The notes under the pieces are model-generated. The model was not told where the DNA came from and did no database searches. It was given only the letters and a program-made list of their open reading frames with translations. A stretch of DNA of 51,634 nucleotides, from positions 1 to 51,634 of the forward strand of contig CADDYV010000024.1 in assembly GCA_902810695.1 (NCBI GenBank). The letters are read 5' to 3'. Below, one piece after another: positions 1 through 7,382 of this stretch (position 1 is its first letter; the number at the start of each line of letters is the position of its first letter). This DNA comes from Actinomycetota bacterium (GTDB taxonomy: Bacteria > Actinomycetota > Rubrobacteria > Rubrobacterales > Rubrobacteraceae). The translations under genes and the position numbers were made by a program.

Positions 1-106
1 GATAGGAAGCGGCTTCAAGCAGCGTAACCCGGTGCCCCGCCCGTCCGAGCAGGGCGGCAGTCGCGAGTCCCCCGATACCCCCGCCCACGACCACTATCCG
101 CTTCAC
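1..106 (-). CDS. FAD-dependent carotenoid desaturase-type oxidoreductase (N-terminal fragment)
   Basis: Only the first 35 codons lie in the window; the gene runs off the left edge. The GTG start at 106 opens on a beta-strand and Rossmann loop VVVGGGIGGLATAALLGRAG, the dinucleotide-binding GxGxxG signature of the CrtI/CrtD/amine-oxidase family. The start overlaps the stop of the upstream lycopene elongase gene by four bases (GTGA, 103-106), so the two are probably translationally coupled. A second CrtI-like enzyme beside a lycopene elongase suggests a CrtD-type 3,4-desaturase of C50 carotenoid synthesis. That assignment rests on context; the fragment only shows an FAD-binding fold. Confidence 0.7.
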   Translation of the reverse strand, partial: MKRIVVVGGGIGGLATAALLGRAGHRVTLLEAASY

Positions 107-945
107 GGCCACAGGCCCAGGCTGAGCGCCGCGACGAGCTGCACCCCGGCTATGGTCCCCGCGACGTAGGGGAAGGCGATGGACCACCTGTACAGGGAGT
201 GCGCGGTTGCTGGGGTGGGGTTGCGGTAGAGGGCCAGGAGGAGAACTGCGCCCGTGATCGCGTTCACCGCCGCAACGAGCGGGCTGAGGAGCGCGAAGCA
301 CGCGGTCGCCACCGCCCACCACACCCCACTCCAGAGGACCACCCCCCGCACCCCGAGCCGGACGACCGTCGTGGTGATGCCCGCGGTACGATCCTCCTCA
401 ACATCCTGCACCGCGTCGAAGGTGTGCTTGGCCGCGCTCCAGGCCATCAGCCCGATCGCCACCGGCCAGACCGGCGAGAACTTGAGCGCCAGCGGAACGA
501 ACACCAGCGGGAACGCGTAGGCGGCATTGCTCAAAGAGTCCATATAAGGTCGGGCCTTGAAGCGCAGGGGCGGCACCGAGTAGCCGAGGAAGATCACCGT
601 GTACAGGAGCATCCACACCACCGCTCCGCCGGGGAATCTCCAGAAGAAGTAGGCCACGAACGGGGCGTTCGAGATCAGAACTCCCCGCCAGATCGGGGAT
701 ACCTCGGAAGGCGCTATCCTCGCCCCCTCAAGCGTTCCCTTGCGCGGGTTTTTGGCGTCGGTCTCCCGGTCGAAGATGTCGTTTACGCCGTAGATGAGCA
801 GGTTGAACGGCAAAGTCAGCCACAGGAGTATCGGCAGCGCCTCTACCCGCCACAACGCGCCGGTGAGCCACATCCCGATCACCGCCGGGCCTACCGTATT
901 GATCCACAATACGGGGCGGGAGATGTGCAGAAACCGCGCGAGCAT
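103..945 (-). CDS. UbiA-family prenyltransferase, probable lycopene elongase/hydratase
   Basis: A 280-residue polytopic membrane protein of the UbiA superfamily. The first Mg-diphosphate motif is NDIFDRETD (residues 55-63) and the second is DAVQDVEED (about 175-185), as expected for prenyl-diphosphate binding. Its place between a CrtI-like gene and divergent cruF fits a lycopene elongase (LyeJ/CrtEb type) that adds C5 units to lycopene ends in the bacterioruberin pathway. No ribosome-binding site is visible. A TATATT hexamer on this strand (957-952) ends 7 bases before the ATG, so the mRNA is probably leaderless. Other UbiA members (menaquinone or heme synthesis) are possible but less likely here. 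Confidence 0.82.
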   Translation of the reverse strand: MLARFLHISRPVLWINTVGPAVIGMWLTGALWRVEALPILLWLTLPFNLLIYGVNDIFDRETDAKNPRKGTLEGARIAPSEVSPIWRGVLISNAPFVAYFFWRFPGGAVVWMLLYTVIFLGYSVPPLRFKARPYMDSLSNAAYAFPLVFVPLALKFSPVWPVAIGLMAWSAAKHTFDAVQDVEEDRTAGITTTVVRLGVRGVVLWSGVWWAVATACFALLSPLVAAVNAITGAVLLLALYRNPTPATAHSLYRWSIAFPYVAGTIAGVQLVAALSLGLWP

Positions 946-995
946 CGGTTCAATATACCAGCCGGGTGGCCGGGTACTGATATACCATATTCGCC
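946..995. promoter_or_regulatory. Divergent promoter region between lycopene elongase gene and cruF
   Basis: These 50 bp separate two divergent carotenoid genes. The octamer ATATACCA occurs twice in direct orientation (953-960 and 980-987). A minus-strand TATATT (957-952) and a plus-strand TACCAT (983-988) sit 7 and 8 bases from their start codons, and neither gene has a Shine-Dalgarno sequence. No convincing -35 is seen. The two octamers match the CarH 11-mer pattern (nnTnTACAnnn) except for one base (TACC for TACA), so weak CarH control is possible but not shown. Confidence 0.5.
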
Positions 996-1778
996 ATGCC
1001 CGCCAACCCGCCCCGCCGCCTCATCTTCCTCAGCCTGTTCTTCGCGGTTGCAGGATGCTTTGCCGTGCGCTTTTCGGAAGCTCCCGGAGCCAGCGTGGGC
1101 TCGCTCATCTCCACGCTCATCATAGCCCTGCCTACCCTGGTTGCTTTCTGGAGATCCCTCGGCCCCCGGATCGCCATCCCGAGCCTGGCGGCGCTCTCCG
1201 CTCTGGGCTTCGCTGTGGAGATGACCGGGGTTCTCACCGGCTTTCCCTACGGCAGGTTCTACTACGGCGACGCGCTGGGACCGAAGATAGCCGGGATCGT
1301 CCCCTACGCTCTTCCCATCTCCTGGACGCCGCTCGTGCTGGGAGCAGTCGCCGCTGCCAGGCCCCGCAAAGAGAGCAATGGGCTGCAGCGCGCCCTCTGG
1401 GTTCTGACGGCGACGGTGCTGCTCGCCGCCATTGACGGGGTCCTGGATCCCGGCGCGGCCCACCTGGGTCTCTGGGTCTGGCCGGGGGGTGGGTCGTATT
1501 ACGGGGTTCCCCTGAGCAACTACGCGGGCTGGCTCCTCTCCAGCGCACTCGCCACGGCACTGGTTCTCGTTTTGGGAAACTGGTGGAAGCACGCCTGCCT
1601 CTTTCCTGGTCTCCTCGATAGCTGCATAGTGGCCCTAGTCTTCTGGACCGCTGTTGCCCTCTCCGCGAAGCTTCCCTTTCCGGCGCTCCTCGGTGTCGCG
1701 CTTCTCGCCTGCTTCGTGATACGCCGCCAGAGGCTGGGCATCCCGGATGCCCGCCGCCACACCGGACGGCGGATTTAG
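996..1778 (+). CDS. cruF: CruF-type carotenoid hydratase (DUF422 family)
   Basis: A 260-residue protein with about seven hydrophobic segments. It carries the family block FAVEMTGVLTGFPYGRFYYG (residues 70-89) with conserved Glu, Thr-Gly, Pro-Tyr-Gly and Tyr. CruF hydrates carotenoid psi-ends (1',2'-hydratase); in C50 producers it converts bisanhydrobacterioruberin to bacterioruberin. It diverges from the lycopene elongase gene and converges on carH, with 12 bp between the stops. The ATG lacks a ribosome-binding site and sits 8 bases after a TACCAT hexamer, consistent with a leaderless mRNA. Confidence 0.82.
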   Translation: MPANPPRRLIFLSLFFAVAGCFAVRFSEAPGASVGSLISTLIIALPTLVAFWRSLGPRIAIPSLAALSALGFAVEMTGVLTGFPYGRFYYGDALGPKIAGIVPYALPISWTPLVLGAVAAARPRKESNGLQRALWVLTATVLLAAIDGVLDPGAAHLGLWVWPGGGSYYGVPLSNYAGWLLSSALATALVLVLGNWWKHACLFPGLLDSCIVALVFWTAVALSAKLPFPALLGVALLACFVIRRQRLGIPDARRHTGRRI

Positions 1779-1790
1779 AGTCGAGCCCTA

Positions 1791-2684
1791 TCATTCCGCC
1801 GGGTTTTTCCGCCGGAGCAGTTTAGCCCCGGCATCGGCGGCCTCCCGGAGATCCCGGCTCAAAAACCACTCGCCTGCCGCCTGCTGCAACGCCTCGCTCT
1901 CGAAGGCCCGTCCTCCGACGAAGATGCGTACACCGCTTTCGGCCTCGAAATCTGGCAGCGCCTCCAGGATCTGCCCGGCTCGCTTCTCTTCTGAGACGGA
2001 GAGGAAGACCGCCTCGGCGCCGAACTCCACGATGAAGCCGCGCAGGTCCTCAAGCGGGATATTCTGCCCGAGGTACAGAACATCGAGGCCGCGACGAACC
2101 AGGAAGAGCGCGAACATCAGGGCTCCTATCTCGTGCATCTCTCCCGGAACGCATCCCACGATCACACGAATCACTCCTCGTCCGGCCTTTCTCTCCTCGA
2201 CCAGACGCCGGATCAGGATGGACTTCAAAGACTCACTTACCCAGTGCTCGTGCGCCACCCCGATATCACCCCGGCTCCACATCTCTCCTATCCGCACGAG
2301 CAGCGGTTGCACGACCACGAGGCACACCTTTTCGACCCCGTGCCCCAGGAAAGCCCTCTCCAGCACCGCATCCGCCTTCTCCCGCTCTCCGGCGAGAAGT
2401 TGTTCCAAAAGATCATCCCGGATGGTATCGAGAGAAAATCCTCCCTCTAACCCCGAGGGTTCCCCCTTGAATAGCTCAACAGCCTGCCGGGCGCTCAGGC
2501 CCCACTCTATCTTCTCCCGGATCCAGCGCACAGCCCGGATGTCTTCCTCCGAATACAGCCGGTACCCCGACGCACTCCGCGCCGGAGAGGGTACCCCGTA
2601 GCGCCGCTCCCAGGCCCGGAGCAACTCCGGCGTTACCCCCGCCCGCTCCGCAGCTACCTTCACCGTGTAGATCCCCTCGCCCAA
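1791..2684 (-). CDS. carH: CarH/LitR-type MerR regulator, adenosylcobalamin-dependent photoreceptor
   Basis: 297 residues. An N-terminal MerR winged helix (residues 5-75, YTVKVAAERAGVTPELLRAW) is followed by a four-helix bundle with the CarH light-sensing signature W136-x9-E146-H147, then a B12-binding Rossmann domain with E182-M-H184-E-I-G. Such proteins bind AdoCbl as dark tetramers, repress carotenoid genes and fall apart in light. The residue after W136 is Ser, where the Thermus protein has the His that ligates cobalt after photolysis. The start is TTG with GGGAGG a few bases upstream. A TATAAT on this strand (2740-2735) lies inside the operator repeats, suggesting autorepression. It is divergent from crtI. 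Confidence 0.9.
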   Translation of the reverse strand: MGEGIYTVKVAAERAGVTPELLRAWERRYGVPSPARSASGYRLYSEEDIRAVRWIREKIEWGLSARQAVELFKGEPSGLEGGFSLDTIRDDLLEQLLAGEREKADAVLERAFLGHGVEKVCLVVVQPLLVRIGEMWSRGDIGVAHEHWVSESLKSILIRRLVEERKAGRGVIRVIVGCVPGEMHEIGALMFALFLVRRGLDVLYLGQNIPLEDLRGFIVEFGAEAVFLSVSEEKRAGQILEALPDFEAESGVRIFVGGRAFESEALQQAAGEWFLSRDLREAADAGAKLLRRKNPAE

Positions 2685-2702
2685 AACCTCCCTATTCTCA
2701 CC

Positions 2703-2756
2703 TTGATCACTCCGCTCCTCAATGCTACCATAACATTATACAAACATTGTACAAAC
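2703..2756. promoter_or_regulatory. carH-crtI divergent promoter with tandem CarH operator repeats
   Basis: Two adjoining 11-bp direct repeats, ATTATACAAAC (2735-2745) and ATTGTACAAAC (2746-2756), both fit the nnTnTACAnnn element known for Thermus CarH, which binds several such repeats in tandem. A third, degenerate unit may lie at 2724-2734. A plausible crtI promoter is TTGATC (2703-2708), 17 bp, TACCAT (2726-2731). The carH -10, TATAAT, is the complement of 2735-2740. CarH bound here would block both promoters. Confidence 0.72.
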
Positions 2757-2771
2757 CTTGGAGAGAAGGAT

Positions 2772-4268
2772 TTGACTACGAAGCGGGTAGTGGTGATAGG
2801 GGCGGGAATTGGCGGGCTGGCGGCGGCGATCCGGCTTGCGGCTATGGGCTTCGAGGTCGAGGTCTTCGAGAAGAACGCCCGGATCGGGGGGCGCATGGGC
2901 CGTCTGCGGGGTTCGGGTTTCACCTTCGATACGGGGCCGACGCTCCTGCTTATGAGTGATGTGTACCGGGAGCTATTCGAGTTCGCTGGACGATATCTCG
3001 ACGACTACGTGGAACTGTTGCCTTTGAGCCCGAATTACCGGGTTCACTTCGGAGATGGGGATTCGATGCTCGTCTCTCCGTCGCTGCCGCAGCTTATCCC
3101 GGAGCTGGAGCGAATCGAGCCGGGTGTCACCCCCAGATTCTACAGGTTTCTGGAAGACGCCTGCCTGAAATACCGGATCGGGCGCAGAGAGTTCGTCGAG
3201 CGGGACTTCGAGAAGGCGAAGAACTTCTTCGGGCCGCGCAACCTGCGGCTCCTACTGAAGACCAGAGCCACGGGAAACTACTACCGCTCCGTCTCGAAGT
3301 TCTTCCGGACGGACAAGCTGCGCCAGGTGTTCAGCTTCCAGACCATGTACCTGGGGCTCTCTCCATTCGAGGCTCCGGCGGTCTATGCCCTGCTCCCCTA
3401 CACCGAGCTGGCCGAAGATGGGCTCTGGTTTCCGCGCGGCGGGATGTACTCCCTCATCGAGGCACTGGGCCGTCTCGCGGATGAATTGGGGGTGAGGGTA
3501 CACCTGAAGAGTGCGGTGGAAGAGATCGTGGTGACCAAGGGCAGGGCTGTCGGGGTACGGGTGGATGGAGAGGATATCTCTGCGGATGCGGTGCTCGCCA
3601 ACGCCGACCTCCCGTACGTCTACCGGAGCCTGCTGCCGGAATTCGCCTCTATCAAGGACTTCCGGTGGCGCTCTCCGCAGCGGCTGAAGTATACGGCCTC
3701 GGCGTTCATGCTGTACCTCGGCCTGAGCCGCGAGTACGACCACTTGCTACACCACAACGTCTACCTCTCGGAGGACTACCGGGAGAACTTCGGGGCCATC
3801 TTCCACCACGGACGCCTGCCCGAGGACCCGTCCTTCTACACCAACGTCGCCTCGCGCACGGATCCCGGCTCCGCCCCGGCGGGGATGACGGCGCTCTACG
3901 TACTGGTCCCGGTGCCGCACCTGGGGCCGGGGGTTGAATGGGGGCACGAAGGCGAGCCGTTCAGGGAGAGGGTCTTGGATCTGCTGGCGGAGAAAGCCGG
4001 GATGGAGGACATCCGGCGGAGGGTGGTCTTCGAGGAAATCAGAACGCCCGAGGACTGGAAGTGGGACTACAACCTGGAAGAGGGTGCGGCCTTCGGGATC
4101 GGGCATGGGATATCGCAGGTCGGGTATTTCAGGCCGCCTCTCGCCTCGCGCAGCATCGGTAGGTTGTACTTCGTCGGGGCCAGCACCCGTCCCGGTACTG
4201 GGGTTCCGCTCGTGACCATCGGCGCCCGCCTCGTTGCCGGGCGTATAGGCCGGGAGGTCGGGCGGTGA
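2772..4268 (+). CDS. crtI: Phytoene desaturase, CrtI type
   Basis: 498 residues from a TTG start at 2772, preceded by GGAGAGAAGGA. A longer in-frame reading from 2703 would include the operator region and is unlikely. The N-terminus holds the FAD motif VVVIGAGIGG (residues 6-15) followed by a Glu-containing strand (EVFEKN) and the GGRMGR loop. The C-terminus has the bacterial-type desaturase block GTGVPLVTIGARLVAGRI. The enzyme desaturates phytoene to lycopene. Its stop overlaps the crtB start by four bases (GTGA), so crtI and crtB are coupled. CarH repeats just upstream imply light-induced expression. Confidence 0.92.
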   Translation: MTTKRVVVIGAGIGGLAAAIRLAAMGFEVEVFEKNARIGGRMGRLRGSGFTFDTGPTLLLMSDVYRELFEFAGRYLDDYVELLPLSPNYRVHFGDGDSMLVSPSLPQLIPELERIEPGVTPRFYRFLEDACLKYRIGRREFVERDFEKAKNFFGPRNLRLLLKTRATGNYYRSVSKFFRTDKLRQVFSFQTMYLGLSPFEAPAVYALLPYTELAEDGLWFPRGGMYSLIEALGRLADELGVRVHLKSAVEEIVVTKGRAVGVRVDGEDISADAVLANADLPYVYRSLLPEFASIKDFRWRSPQRLKYTASAFMLYLGLSREYDHLLHHNVYLSEDYRENFGAIFHHGRLPEDPSFYTNVASRTDPGSAPAGMTALYVLVPVPHLGPGVEWGHEGEPFRERVLDLLAEKAGMEDIRRRVVFEEIRTPEDWKWDYNLEEGAAFGIGHGISQVGYFRPPLASRSIGRLYFVGASTRPGTGVPLVTIGARLVAGRIGREVGR

Positions 4269-5164
4269 GGCTGGAGGAGTGCTACGAGTTCTGCCGTAAG
4301 GTCGAGAAGAATCACAGCCGCACCTACTATTTCTCCACGCAGCTCTTCCCATCTGGGGTGAGGCATCACGTACACGCTCTATACGCCTTCACGCGCTTTG
4401 CCGATGAAATCGTGGACCTCTCCGGCGATGTGAGTCCTGAAGCCCGGCTCTTCTCCCTCGAAGCCTTTGAGATGGAGGCTGTGGCAGCGATGCTCGGCGA
4501 GGAGGTCGAGAGTCCCATTTTGCGGGCGTTCGCGAACACGGCGCGAGGGTGCGGCATAGAATCGGGACATGTGAAGTCGTTTATGCGCAGCATGAAGATG
4601 GATACCTGCATATTGCGCTACCCGACCTACGGGGATCTCGAAGAGTACATGTACGGGAGCGCGGCGGTCGTCGGGATCATGATGTGCCGGGTCATGGGAG
4701 CCAGACAGGAGGAGGCGCTGCCGCACGCCGAAGCTCTGGGAGAGGCTATGCAGCTTACGAACTTCCTGCGGGATATCCGGGAGGACTGGGAGCGGGGGAG
4801 GGTCTATCTGCCGCTCGAAGATTTGCAGCGTTTCGGGTATTCGGAGGCGGACCTCGGTTCGGGCCGGGTGAACGAGGCGTTCGTCGAGCTGATGCGCTTC
4901 GAGATAGAACGGGCGCGGATGCTCTACCTGATCGCAGACCAGGGGATGCACCACATACCACGCAGATGCCGTTACCCGGTAGTCGTGGCCAGAGAACTCT
5001 ACGCCGCCATTCTTGATCGGATAGAGGCTCTTGGCTACGACGTCTTCTCCGGTCGGGCCGAGACCACCTTCGCCGAGAAGGTGCGCGTGGCGGCGTGCGC
5101 GATCCGCAAGCCGGGTGAGATCCTATCTCGCGGTCCGAGCGTAAGAGTTGCCACAACCTGGTGA
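4265..5164 (+). CDS. crtB: Phytoene synthase
   Basis: 299 residues, all within the squalene/phytoene synthase fold. The two Asp-rich substrate-Mg motifs are visible: DEIVD (residues 47-51) and DIREDWERGRVYLP (about 170-183). It condenses two geranylgeranyl diphosphates to phytoene. The GTG start overlaps the crtI stop by four bases. It is the second gene of a crtI-crtB-SRPBCC unit. Confidence 0.93.
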   Translation: MRLEECYEFCRKVEKNHSRTYYFSTQLFPSGVRHHVHALYAFTRFADEIVDLSGDVSPEARLFSLEAFEMEAVAAMLGEEVESPILRAFANTARGCGIESGHVKSFMRSMKMDTCILRYPTYGDLEEYMYGSAAVVGIMMCRVMGARQEEALPHAEALGEAMQLTNFLRDIREDWERGRVYLPLEDLQRFGYSEADLGSGRVNEAFVELMRFEIERARMLYLIADQGMHHIPRRCRYPVVVARELYAAILDRIEALGYDVFSGRAETTFAEKVRVAACAIRKPGEILSRGPSVRVATTW

Positions 5165-5171
5165 GAGCTTG

Positions 5172-5678
5172 ATGCAGCATTATCTGGCACTCGGGGCTCC
5201 GGAGTACACCCTGGCGCGGGAGCAGTGGGTGCCGCAGCCGGTCCAGGAGGTCTTCCCTTTTTTCGAGGACCCGTACAACCTGGCACTTATCACTCCCGGC
5301 TGGCTGGATTTCCGCGTGTTGTCCATGCAGCCGCGCGAGGTGAGGCCGGGGACCGTTATCACCTACCGCCTGCGCTGGCTCGGAATTCCCTACCGGTGGC
5401 GGACCCGGATCTCCGAGTGGGTCCCCAACCGGCGCTTCGTGGATCTTCAGACCAGCGGCCCTTATGTCCTGTGGCATCACACCCATACCTTCGAGGAGTG
5501 CTCGGGCGGAACGTTATTGAGAGACCACGTCCGCTACCGCCTGCCTTTCGGACCGCTCGGGGTGCTGGCGCACGCCATCGTCGTGCGGCGGCAGCTCGAC
5601 GAAATCTTCGACTACCGCAGGCAGAAGATAGCGACTCTCTTTGCGGGCGGCAGGGTTTACCACCGTCCGCCCAAATGA
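5172..5678 (+). CDS. SRPBCC/polyketide-cyclase-like lipid-binding fold protein
   Basis: 168 residues starting at ATG 5172, with GGTGAGAG upstream and 7 bp after crtB. It resembles START/SRPBCC proteins: an N-terminal strand and helix (QEVFPFFEDPYNLALITPGW), then strands with RTRISEWVPNRRFVDLQ and a C-terminal helix VRRQLDEIFDYR. The fold forms a hydrophobic cavity. Linkage to crtIB suggests a role with carotenoids or their precursors, but no catalytic residues are evident and the function is unknown. Confidence 0.75.
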   Translation: MQHYLALGAPEYTLAREQWVPQPVQEVFPFFEDPYNLALITPGWLDFRVLSMQPREVRPGTVITYRLRWLGIPYRWRTRISEWVPNRRFVDLQTSGPYVLWHHTHTFEECSGGTLLRDHVRYRLPFGPLGVLAHAIVVRRQLDEIFDYRRQKIATLFAGGRVYHRPPK

Positions 5679-5781
5679 GCAAGCACTCGTGCAACGCGAG
5701 ATAGAACCAGGCGCGTACCGTTCTGGTTTTGCCTCCCGTCGTGTGTACAGACAGGATGAACCAGTAGAAAGGAATTTCAGG

Positions 5782-6495
5782 ATGATAAGACACGATACCG
5801 GAGGGTTCGCCGCTACCAGCGCCCCGGAGGGCTTCACACTGAGGGATCTCGAGGATGCGGGCCTCAGGGTCGTGGAGCGCCGTTACCGGGCCAAAGACAT
5901 CATCTTCGCGCCCGGAGACCCCGACGATCAGCTCTACTTCCTGCTCAAGGGTACCATAAGGCTCTACAAGCTCTACGGGGCTTACAAGGAGGCTACCACC
6001 GCGCTTCTCAAGGACGGGGGTATCTTCGGAAAGTTGAGCCTGGTCGAGGGTCGCTGGCAGGATGTTTTCGCCGAGGCGGTAACCGACGTCCAGATAGCGG
6101 GCGTCCAGAAAGCCTCCCTGGAACGAGCCATAAAGAGCAATCCGGACTTCGCGCTCAGGCTCTTCTCCTCCCTCTCCGAGAGGCTCAGGCAGTCAGACGA
6201 GGTCATAGAGAGCCTCCTGCACCGGGAGGTCTCCACCCGGCTCGCGACGCTGCTTTTGAACCTTAGCGACCGCCTGGGAGAAGAGGGTGAGTCCGGTGTA
6301 ACGCTCGGTATCCGGCTGACGCACCAGGACCTGGCGAGCATGATCGCCTCTACCCGCGAGGCCGTCTCCAAGGTGATGAGCGAGTTCCAGCGCGATGGCT
6401 ACATAGAGGTGTGCAGCCGCCGGATAGTGATCACAAACCGCGAGATGCTCGAGGAGCAGGCCGCCGGACCCTCTGGTCTTGGATATAGTTATTGA
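5782..6495 (+). CDS. Crp/Fnr-family transcriptional regulator
   Basis: 237 residues from ATG 5782, with AAAGGA upstream. An N-terminal cyclic-nucleotide-binding jelly roll (residues about 25-135, including DDQLYFLLKGTIRLYKL and FGKLSLVEGRWQDVFAEA) is joined by the dimerisation helix to a Crp-type winged helix with LTHQDLASMIASTREAVSKV. The Cys residues of Fnr iron-sulphur sensors are absent. It lies 103 bp after the carotenoid SRPBCC gene on the same strand and has its own leader. The ligand and targets are unknown. A gene-neighbour role in pigment or stress control is inference only. Confidence 0.85.
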   Translation: MIRHDTGGFAATSAPEGFTLRDLEDAGLRVVERRYRAKDIIFAPGDPDDQLYFLLKGTIRLYKLYGAYKEATTALLKDGGIFGKLSLVEGRWQDVFAEAVTDVQIAGVQKASLERAIKSNPDFALRLFSSLSERLRQSDEVIESLLHREVSTRLATLLLNLSDRLGEEGESGVTLGIRLTHQDLASMIASTREAVSKVMSEFQRDGYIEVCSRRIVITNREMLEEQAAGPSGLGYSY

Positions 6496-6544
6496 TCGTC
6501 TCTTTTTGTGTTGCAAGCCAAAAGCTCGCCCTTGTTTACGCGGC

Positions 6545-6565
6545 CGTGGAGCAACATGCTCCACG
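6545..6565. terminator. Perfect inverted repeat after the Crp/Fnr gene
   Basis: CGTGGAGCA and TGCTCCACG form a perfect 9-bp hairpin with a 3-base loop, 50 bp after the Crp/Fnr stop. There is no U-tract; a C-rich run follows. It may be a terminator of the GC-hairpin type common in high-GC bacteria, or an operator. The remaining bases of the 6496-6730 gap hold the PadR promoter described separately. Confidence 0.45.
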
Positions 6566-6660
6566 CCCCCAGACCCACACCGACACGCCACATCGAAACC
6601 GGCCCCAGCCCTCTTACGTCATGATGGGAACTTCCACCCACGCAACATATCCGCATTAGC

Positions 6661-6706
6661 TTGACAAGCGATTTATTTCGATATATCGTAGATAGCTGAG
6701 ATATAT
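6661..6706 (+). promoter_or_regulatory. padR-ABC exporter promoter with candidate PadR operator
   Basis: A consensus -35 TTGACA (6661-6666) is followed 17 bp later by TATCGT (6684-6689). The inverted repeat ATATATC (6681-6687) / GATATAT (6700-6706), with a 12-base spacer, overlaps the -10 and start point. AT-rich dyads of this kind are typical of PadR-family operators, so autoregulation of the padR-ABC operon is likely. Confidence 0.55.
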
Positions 6707-6730
6707 TGGCAAGCAAGAAGAGGAGATCGG

Positions 6731-7372
6731 ATGGCTTCGATGGGCATGGCTGGTGAGAGACCTTTCAGGGGAGTAGGGGAGTTCTTGCCGGGATCCCTGC
6801 GGGCGTTCATGGCGGCTCACGGTAGACGTGGGGCGGGAGCGTTTGGGGAGAGGGCGTGGGGTGAGCTGCACGGCAGGTTTCCGGGCCGGATGTTCGGGCA
6901 CGGCCCGAAGAGGGCAGCTCACGGGGATGTGCGGGGGGCGATACTTATTTTGTTGAGTGAGCGTCCGATGCACGGGTACCAGATCATCCAGGAGATCACC
7001 GAGCGCAGCGGGGGACTCTGGCGGCCGAGTCCGGGTTCGGTCTACCCGGCGCTGCAGCAGCTAGAAGACGAGGGCCTCGTTCGGATCGAGCAGGCTGAAG
7101 GGCGCAAGGTCGTCCACCTCACCGACGAGGGGCTTGCCTACGTGCAAGAGCACCGGGATGAGCTCGGCACTCCCTGGGAGACGGCGAGCGAGAACTTCGG
7201 TGAGGAACTCCTCGAGATGCGCGGGCTCGCCGGGCAGGTAGCCATGGCTGCCATGCAGGTGGCGCAGGCGGGATCGAATAAACAGATAGCCGAGGCTCGC
7301 CAGCTTTTGGCTGATGCCCGGAGGCGACTGTACCGGATACTCGCCGAAGACGATCCTGGGGACACCGAGTAG
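6731..7372 (+). CDS. PadR-family transcriptional regulator
   Basis: 213 residues. A Gly/Arg-rich N-terminal stretch (1-65) precedes a PadR winged helix (about 70-145) with RGAILILLSERPMHGYQII and GSVYPALQQLEDEGLVRIE, and a C-terminal dimerisation helix. AAGAGGAG precedes the ATG. PadR proteins often repress adjacent ABC-type exporters; here the stop is 10 bp before the ATPase gene, so this is a self-contained regulator-exporter operon. The inducer is unknown. Confidence 0.9.
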   Translation: MASMGMAGERPFRGVGEFLPGSLRAFMAAHGRRGAGAFGERAWGELHGRFPGRMFGHGPKRAAHGDVRGAILILLSERPMHGYQIIQEITERSGGLWRPSPGSVYPALQQLEDEGLVRIEQAEGRKVVHLTDEGLAYVQEHRDELGTPWETASENFGEELLEMRGLAGQVAMAAMQVAQAGSNKQIAEARQLLADARRRLYRILAEDDPGDTE

Positions 7373-7382
7373 GAGAGGTGCG

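Noticed and set aside
199-1125. Plus-strand open frame opposite the lycopene elongase gene.
   Set aside because: Arg/Pro/His-rich low-complexity product with no recognisable fold; antisense to a clear UbiA gene.
5742-5752. Single 11-mer TGTGTACAGAC matching the CarH unit upstream of the Crp/Fnr gene.
   Set aside because: Only one copy is present; neighbouring 11-mers do not match, and CarH sites need tandem units.
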